From assembly GCA_027007465.1 (NCBI GenBank), contig JALTFF010000025.1, positions 1 to 11,584 on the forward strand: a stretch of DNA of 11,584 nucleotides, given 5' to 3'. Below the pieces are notes generated by a model. It ran no database searches, had not been told where the DNA came from, and saw only the letters and a list, made by a program, of their open reading frames with translations. Position 1 is the stretch's first letter, and every line of letters begins with the position of its first letter. Source of the stretch: a bacterium. GTDB taxonomy: Bacteria > Patescibacteriota > Patescibacteriia > Patescibacteriales > JALTFF01. Shown in pieces: positions 8,003 through 11,584 of the stretch. A program made the translations under genes and the position numbers.

Positions 8003-9148
8003 TTAAATTTTTCCTTGCTTAATTTTCTCTCTAATTTTTTCAATATAAGTATTAAAAAAATATAGATTATGAATAGTCAATAGTTTTAATCCAGTCACTT
8101 CCTTTGCTCTAATTAAATGTGAAATGTAATTTCTTTTATATTTTTGGCAAACAGGGCAAGAACAATTTTTATCTAATGATTTTTTATCTTTTAAAAATAT
8201 TGGCTTTCCTAAGTCTAATTTACCTTTTGATGTAAAAGCAATACCATGCCTTGCATAATGGGTTGGAATTGTGCAATCAAAACTATCAACCCCTGTTTTT
8301 ATTATTTTTAAGATATCATCTAATCTACCTATTCCTAAAAGATGTCTAGGCTTTTCTTCTGGTAATTCATTTATTGTCCAATTTAACATTTTGACCATTG
8401 TTTTTTTGTCATTTCCGAATTCGCCTCCAATCCCAAAACCGTCAAAAGGAAGAGAACTAATAAATTTAGCGCTTTTAATTCTCAAATCTTTAAATTTTCC
8501 ACCTTGAATAATTCCAAAAAGAGCTTGGTTTGATTTTTTTATTTTTAGACATTGCATTGCCCATTGATGACTTTTTAAAAGAGAATTGCTTACATACTTA
8601 TAATCAGCATTTGGTGGAGGGCATTCATCAAAACTGAAAATAATATCAGCATCTAATTTTTCCTGAATCCTAATTGATTCTTTTGGCCCTAAAAACAATT
8701 TTTTACCATCAATAAATGATTTAAAAAATACGCCTTTGTCAGTTATTTTTAAAAATTTTGGTTGCTGCCCAGGATTTATATAAGAATACTTTTTTATTTG
8801 TTTTTTATCTAAAATTTTACCCACTGAAAAATCTTTACCAAAACCTAAGCTAAAAACTTGAAATCCACCAGAGTCTGTCATTAGCGGTTTTTGCCAATTC
8901 ATAAATTGATGAAGCCCGCCAGCTGATTTTATAATTTTTTCACCTGGTTTTAAATGAAGATGAAATGCATTAGTAATTAATATTTGGCTTTTTGTTTGCT
9001 TAACTTCTTCACTGCTGAGAGTTTTTACAACAGCTTGCGTTGCGACAGGAACTAATGTTGGGGTTTTTATTGTTCCATAGTTTGTTTTTAAAATTCCTAA
9101 TCTAGCTTTGCTAATTTTTGATTTTTTTTGAATTTTAAATTCAATCAT
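8003..9148 (-). CDS. tgt: tRNA-guanine transglycosylase (Tgt) with altered base-recognition loop
   Basis: A 381-residue TIM-barrel enzyme that swaps guanine-34 in GUN-anticodon tRNAs for a 7-deazaguanine (preQ1 in most bacteria, queuine in some). The general-base aspartate is D92 in TDSGGFQVFS, FDEC gives D174 and C176, Q215 lies in FGIIQGG, and the nucleophile is D291 in SFDCTIPT. Zinc ligands are C329, C331, C334 and H360, so the catalytic machinery is intact. Two things are odd. The loop that reads LAVGE in preQ1 enzymes is EFGND here (243-247, within DGFGIGGEFGND). There is also an insertion of about 27 residues at about 103-130, before KITDKGVFF. The usual PTR after the nucleophile is PTH (H297). 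No queuosine biosynthesis gene is nearby, so the base is probably salvaged; that is an inference. The gene starts 3 bases after the argS stop, which suggests translational coupling. Confidence 0.95.
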   Translation of the reverse strand: MIEFKIQKKSKISKARLGILKTNYGTIKTPTLVPVATQAVVKTLSSEEVKQTKSQILITNAFHLHLKPGEKIIKSAGGLHQFMNWQKPLMTDSGGFQVFSLGFGKDFSVGKILDKKQIKKYSYINPGQQPKFLKITDKGVFFKSFIDGKKLFLGPKESIRIQEKLDADIIFSFDECPPPNADYKYVSNSLLKSHQWAMQCLKIKKSNQALFGIIQGGKFKDLRIKSAKFISSLPFDGFGIGGEFGNDKKTMVKMLNWTINELPEEKPRHLLGIGRLDDILKIIKTGVDSFDCTIPTHYARHGIAFTSKGKLDLGKPIFLKDKKSLDKNCSCPVCQKYKRNYISHLIRAKEVTGLKLLTIHNLYFFNTYIEKIREKIKQGKI

Positions 9149-9151
9149 ATT

Positions 9152-10840
9152 TTACATTTCGTTTATGGTTTTAATGCCTAATAAATTTAACCCATTTTTT
9201 AAAGTTTGAGCAATTGCTTTAAGTAGTTGAACCCTCATTATAGTTAATTTTTTTTCAGTTCTAAGAACAGGCGTTGTGTGATAGTAATCATTAAAAGTTT
9301 GACTTAATTCAAATAAGTACTTTGCAATAATAGAAGGCTCATAATTTTCAGCAGAATCTTTAATTATTTCTGGATATTTAGATATTTTTAAAACTAATTG
9401 TTTTTCTTGAAAGTTCATTGCATCAAAATCAATTTGAGATAATTTAGAATTAAATGAATGAAATTTTTTTAAAATACTATTTATTCTTGCATAAGTATAT
9501 TGCAAATAAGGAGCTGTAAAGCCTTCAAATTTTAATGCTTTTTTTAAATCAAAAGTGATAACTGTTTTGGCAGATTGTTTTAAAATATCAAATTTCATAG
9601 CTGCTATTGTAATATCTAAAGCTGTTTTCTCTATTTTTTTATTTGTCCAATTAGTGTGTCTTTTTTCTGTTTCCTTAATTGAATGTTTTAAAATTTTTTC
9701 CTTTATTTCTTCATAAGTTATTACTTTTCCAAATCTAGAAGACATCATTCCTTGTGGCAATTTTACAAACTCATAGCTTAAATGTTTAGGCTTGGATTTT
9801 AAGCCAAGTAATTTTAATAGTTTAAATAATTGGCGAAAATATAATGATTGCCTAATGTCAACAATATAAATATTTTCATCTAACTTGTATTTTTTCGTTT
9901 TATAAATTGCTAATGGAATATCTGCAACCGGATAAAGAGAAGTGCCATCAGCGCGCATAATAACTAAAATACCTAATTTATATTTTCTTAAATCAGCTAT
10001 AATAGCGTTTTGGCTTTTTTTTAAAATTTTTTTTCTTAACATTTGCTCTATTATTTTTTTTCCTTGATCAATAAATTCGCTTTCATAAAATGTTTTATCA
10101 AGTTTAATGTTTAATTCTTTATAAATTTTATTAAACTGCTCAATGCTCCATTTGCGAGTTTTTTGCCAAAGCATATATTCTTTTCCAGATTTTTCTTCAA
10201 GCTTTCTCATTATTTTATCTATTTCTTGCTTTGCTTGTTGGCTTTGTTTAATTTTTTTAACAGCTGTGGTATAAATTTGACCCAAAAACCATCCTTTGTT
10301 TTTTGGTATTTTAGCATTTGCATAGAATTTATTAAAAGCCCATAATGTTTGAGCTGTATGAATTCCAAAATCATTAATATAGGAAACTTTTATAATTTTA
10401 TCACCTTGAGATTCAAGTATTTTAGAAAGACTATTGCCTAAAAACATATTTCTTAAATGTCCAATATGCAAGGATTTGTGAGTATTTTGATTGCAGTATT
10501 CAATCATAATTTTCTTGATATTTTTCTTCTTTTGCTTGCCATAATTCTTTTTTAATTGAGCAATTTCATATAAAATTTTATAAATAAATTTTTTATCAGT
10601 TAATTTAAAATTTAGATAAGGGCCTATTGCAGTAGAGTTTTCTATTTTTTTAGATAATTCTTTAGCTATTTTGTTAGGCATTTTTTTAAGAGCTTTTGAC
10701 AAATTAAAACAAGCCAGAGTTATGTCTCCCATTTCTGGCTGCGGTGGATAGACAAAATCTTTTGCTTTTACAAGATTTTTATCAATACTTTTGTTAATTT
10801 TTTTTGCTAAATCTATTTTTATTTTTTGTAAAAAATACAT
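9152..10840 (-). CDS. argS: Arginyl-tRNA synthetase
   Basis: A class I synthetase that charges tRNA-Arg with arginine. With ATG 10840 it has 562 residues, normal for bacterial ArgS. The N-terminal Arg-tRNA domain is at about 1-90 (YPPQPEMGDITLACFNLSKAL). The HIGH signature is HIGH at 125-128, in NTHKSLHIGHLRN, a variant resembling the NT.KPLHLGHLRN branch. Further marks are RADGTSLY (from 296), MSSRFGK at 366-372 as the KMSKS equivalent (ArgS often lacks the first lysine), then a DALR anticodon-binding domain (PYLQYTYARINSI, NDYYHTTPVL) to a normal end, LLGIKTINEM. A TTG at 10882 could extend the frame by 14 residues, but that codon is part of the predicted -35 box and lies upstream of the likely transcription start, so ATG 10840 is preferred. 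It is the first gene of the minus-strand block. Confidence 0.96.
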   Translation of the reverse strand: MYFLQKIKIDLAKKINKSIDKNLVKAKDFVYPPQPEMGDITLACFNLSKALKKMPNKIAKELSKKIENSTAIGPYLNFKLTDKKFIYKILYEIAQLKKNYGKQKKKNIKKIMIEYCNQNTHKSLHIGHLRNMFLGNSLSKILESQGDKIIKVSYINDFGIHTAQTLWAFNKFYANAKIPKNKGWFLGQIYTTAVKKIKQSQQAKQEIDKIMRKLEEKSGKEYMLWQKTRKWSIEQFNKIYKELNIKLDKTFYESEFIDQGKKIIEQMLRKKILKKSQNAIIADLRKYKLGILVIMRADGTSLYPVADIPLAIYKTKKYKLDENIYIVDIRQSLYFRQLFKLLKLLGLKSKPKHLSYEFVKLPQGMMSSRFGKVITYEEIKEKILKHSIKETEKRHTNWTNKKIEKTALDITIAAMKFDILKQSAKTVITFDLKKALKFEGFTAPYLQYTYARINSILKKFHSFNSKLSQIDFDAMNFQEKQLVLKISKYPEIIKDSAENYEPSIIAKYLFELSQTFNDYYHTTPVLRTEKKLTIMRVQLLKAIAQTLKNGLNLLGIKTINEM

Positions 10841-10854
10841 ATAGTTATGTTTTA

Positions 10855-10882
10855 ATAATATCAGATTAAATATAACTGTCAA
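10855..10882 (-). promoter_or_regulatory. argS: argS promoter with extended -10, giving a near-leaderless transcript
   Basis: On the minus strand, a perfect TTGACA (10877-10882) is followed after 16 bases by TATTAT (10855-10860), preceded by TGA, which makes an extended -10 (TGnTATTAT). Transcription should begin near 10848, only about 8 bases before the ATG at 10840. This supports the ATG start and leaves no room for a Shine-Dalgarno sequence. Confidence 0.65.
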
Positions 10883-10966
10883 TAAATTTTGTTTTTTTAT
10901 ATAGTTTTAATCAATAATTAACTGATAGGTAAACTAAAAGGCTGGTCAATATGATAGTTTTTTCTG

Positions 10967-10993
10967 TTGTCTTAATTAAATTTATGTTATAAT
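10967..10993 (+). promoter_or_regulatory. Promoter of tRNA-Leu, extended -10
   Basis: A consensus TATAAT (10988-10993) is preceded by TGT, giving TGnTATAAT. TTGTCT (10967-10972) is a moderate -35 at a short spacing of 15 bases; the extended -10 would compensate. The expected start near 11000 is only one or two bases before the mature tRNA 5' end at 11002. It diverges from the argS promoter about 85 bases away. Confidence 0.6.
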
Positions 10994-11001
10994 TTTAATA
11001 T

Positions 11002-11083
11002 GGGGATATGGTGAAATTGGTAGACACGCATGGTTTAGGACCATGTGCCATAAGGCATGGGAGTTCAACTCTCCCTATCCCCA
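11002..11083 (+). tRNA. tRNA-Leu, anticodon UAG
   Basis: A complete class II cloverleaf. The acceptor is GGGGATA (11002-11008) with TATCCCC (11076-11082), all seven pairs matched, and discriminator A at 11083. The D stem is GTG/CAC (11011-11013 with 11025-11027). The anticodon stem is CATGG/CCATG (11029-11033 with 11041-11045), with loop TTTAGGA and anticodon TAG at 11036-11038, which reads CUN leucine codons. The long variable arm TGCC-ATAA-GGCA (11046-11057) marks class II. The T stem is GGGAG/CTCCC with loop TTCAACT. The long arm and the A discriminator agree with leucine. CCA is not encoded (the next bases are CAAT), so it must be added by CCA transferase. Confidence 0.96.
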
Positions 11084-11175
11084 CAATATTTTTATTAAAG
11101 AGCTAAAGGTTAAAAACAAAGAACAAACTAAATTTAATTGTAAAAAGAAAAAATAATTTTAAATTAAAGTCTTAA

Positions 11176-11209
11176 TTAATTACTGAATTAGTTCAGTAAT
11201 TAAATTTTT
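11176..11209 (+). terminator. Probable intrinsic terminator after tRNA-Leu
   Basis: A perfect 12-bp inverted repeat (11176-11187 with 11192-11203) with a TTAG loop is followed by AA and a run of five T (11205-11209). The stem is AT-rich with two G-C pairs, as expected in this genome. It lies 93 bases after the tRNA and ends exactly before the ATG of the decayed gene. It could also work as a regulatory palindrome for that gene. Confidence 0.55.
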
Positions 11210-11388
11210 ATGGCTTGCAAAAAATTATCTTAACAAAACATTCGTAAATTAACTAAAGTGGTCAGAGGTAAAAGTTTTGGAATTACTATTCCAATTTCTA
11301 TTATCCGCTATTTGAAATGGCGAAAAAACAGAAATTAGTTATAAAGAGAAGAGGAAGAAAAATAATCATTGAAGATTAGAAGGAGTGA
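11210..11388 (+). pseudogene. Decayed AbrB/MazE/SpoVT-type DNA-binding domain gene
   Basis: Reading from ATG 11210 gives MACKKLS, then TAA (11231-11233), then in the same frame QNIRKLTKVVRGKSFGITIP and ISIIRYLKWRK. At the A6 run 11323-11328 one base appears to be missing. Reading on in the next frame (from CAG 11329) gives KQKLVIKRRGRKIIIED, then TAG at 11377-11379 where tryptophan (TGG) is expected from the common IEDW ending, then KE and TGA (11386-11388). The pattern RGKSFGITIP, followed by a LGW.E-like turn and a basic strand ending GRKIIIED, is that of swapped-hairpin AbrB-like domains (toxin-antitoxin antitoxins and transcription regulators). Three independent lesions (nonsense, frameshift, nonsense) indicate a dead gene rather than a sequencing slip. 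No toxin gene is recognisable beside it. If alive, only a short GTG-started fragment (from 11258) could be made. Confidence 0.72.
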
Positions 11389-11584
11389 TATAAGAAAAAC
11401 TTCTATTAAAAACATTCCATATTATTCAATCAATTCCATTGCCTAAGACCGAGCCATTTAAATATTGTTGGCGCAAGTGGGCTATGAGCAAGAGCAAGAA
11501 ATAGAGGACTGAATTAGCTACCAAAAGAACAGAGCTTTATATAAAAATCTAAGTGACATAATAGTGCGTGGATAGAAAAAAGAA
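11389..11584. other. Noncoding tail of window, no gene recognised
   Basis: About 195 bases, slightly less AT-rich in its centre (11440-11500) than the other gaps. All frames on both strands are interrupted by stops. The longest stop-free stretches are short and match no family I know. A segment read on the minus strand, ending AGCCCACTTGCGCCA (complement of about 11468-11482), resembles the 3' end of a tRNA, but the remainder does not fold. Together with the broken AbrB-like gene just upstream, this looks like decaying DNA. Confidence 0.4.

Noticed and set aside
10841..10882. Longer argS starting at TTG 10882
   Set aside because: The TTG is the beginning of a perfect TTGACA -35 box with a good -10 behind it, and the extra 14 residues resemble nothing in ArgS. 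ATG 10840 gives a normal N-terminus.
11380..11388. AAGGAG as a Shine-Dalgarno sequence for a further gene
   Set aside because: It lies in the end of the decayed AbrB-like gene. No ATG/GTG at proper spacing opens a frame of useful length after it.
1..11584. CRISPR array, insertion sequence, prophage or defence system
   Set aside because: I looked for spaced repeats, transposase or integrase motifs and paired inverted ends and found none. The long genes are standard housekeeping families apart from one unknown membrane protein.

Overview
The window is strongly AT-rich, with tightly packed housekeeping genes. It looks like a small-genome bacterium, most likely of the Patescibacteria/CPR type. 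The basis is gene content and protein style rather than a marker tree: lysine-, isoleucine- and asparagine-rich proteins, a four-domain S1 protein, an FtsH of minimal length, a lone histidine kinase, a type IV pilus ATPase, and a Tgt with a lineage-like insertion. Every gene whose end is visible stops with TAA. No long gene contains an internal TGA, so there is no sign of UGA recoding. None of the eight complete genes has a recognisable Shine-Dalgarno sequence.

Left half, + strand (1-4857): the tail of an unknown membrane-anchored protein; a membrane sensor histidine kinase with no response regulator beside it; TsaE, the ATPase of the t6A tRNA-modification machinery; an unrecognised polytopic membrane protein; and a PilB/GspE-type secretion ATPase. 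Gaps are 20-52 bases, so this may be one transcription unit. It meets the opposite-strand block tail to tail with only 7 bases between stop codons.

Right half, - strand (10840 down to 4865, in transcription order): argS, tgt, rpsA-like and ftsH. argS and tgt are separated by 3 bases and probably translationally coupled. The S1 gene has its own sigma70-like promoter, and ftsH follows it. The block serves translation (arginyl-tRNA synthesis, wobble-base exchange at tRNA position 34, mRNA binding by S1) and membrane protein quality control.

Right end, + strand (about 10960-11584): a class II tRNA-Leu(UAG) with an extended -10 promoter, followed by a perfect 12-bp hairpin with a T-run. Beyond it lies a decayed AbrB/SpoVT-type DNA-binding gene carrying three separate lesions, then about 195 bases in which no gene is seen. 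No clearly novel multi-gene system is present. The points most worth a second look are the altered substrate loop of Tgt, the missing Shine-Dalgarno sequences combined with very short leaders, and the broken AbrB-like gene.
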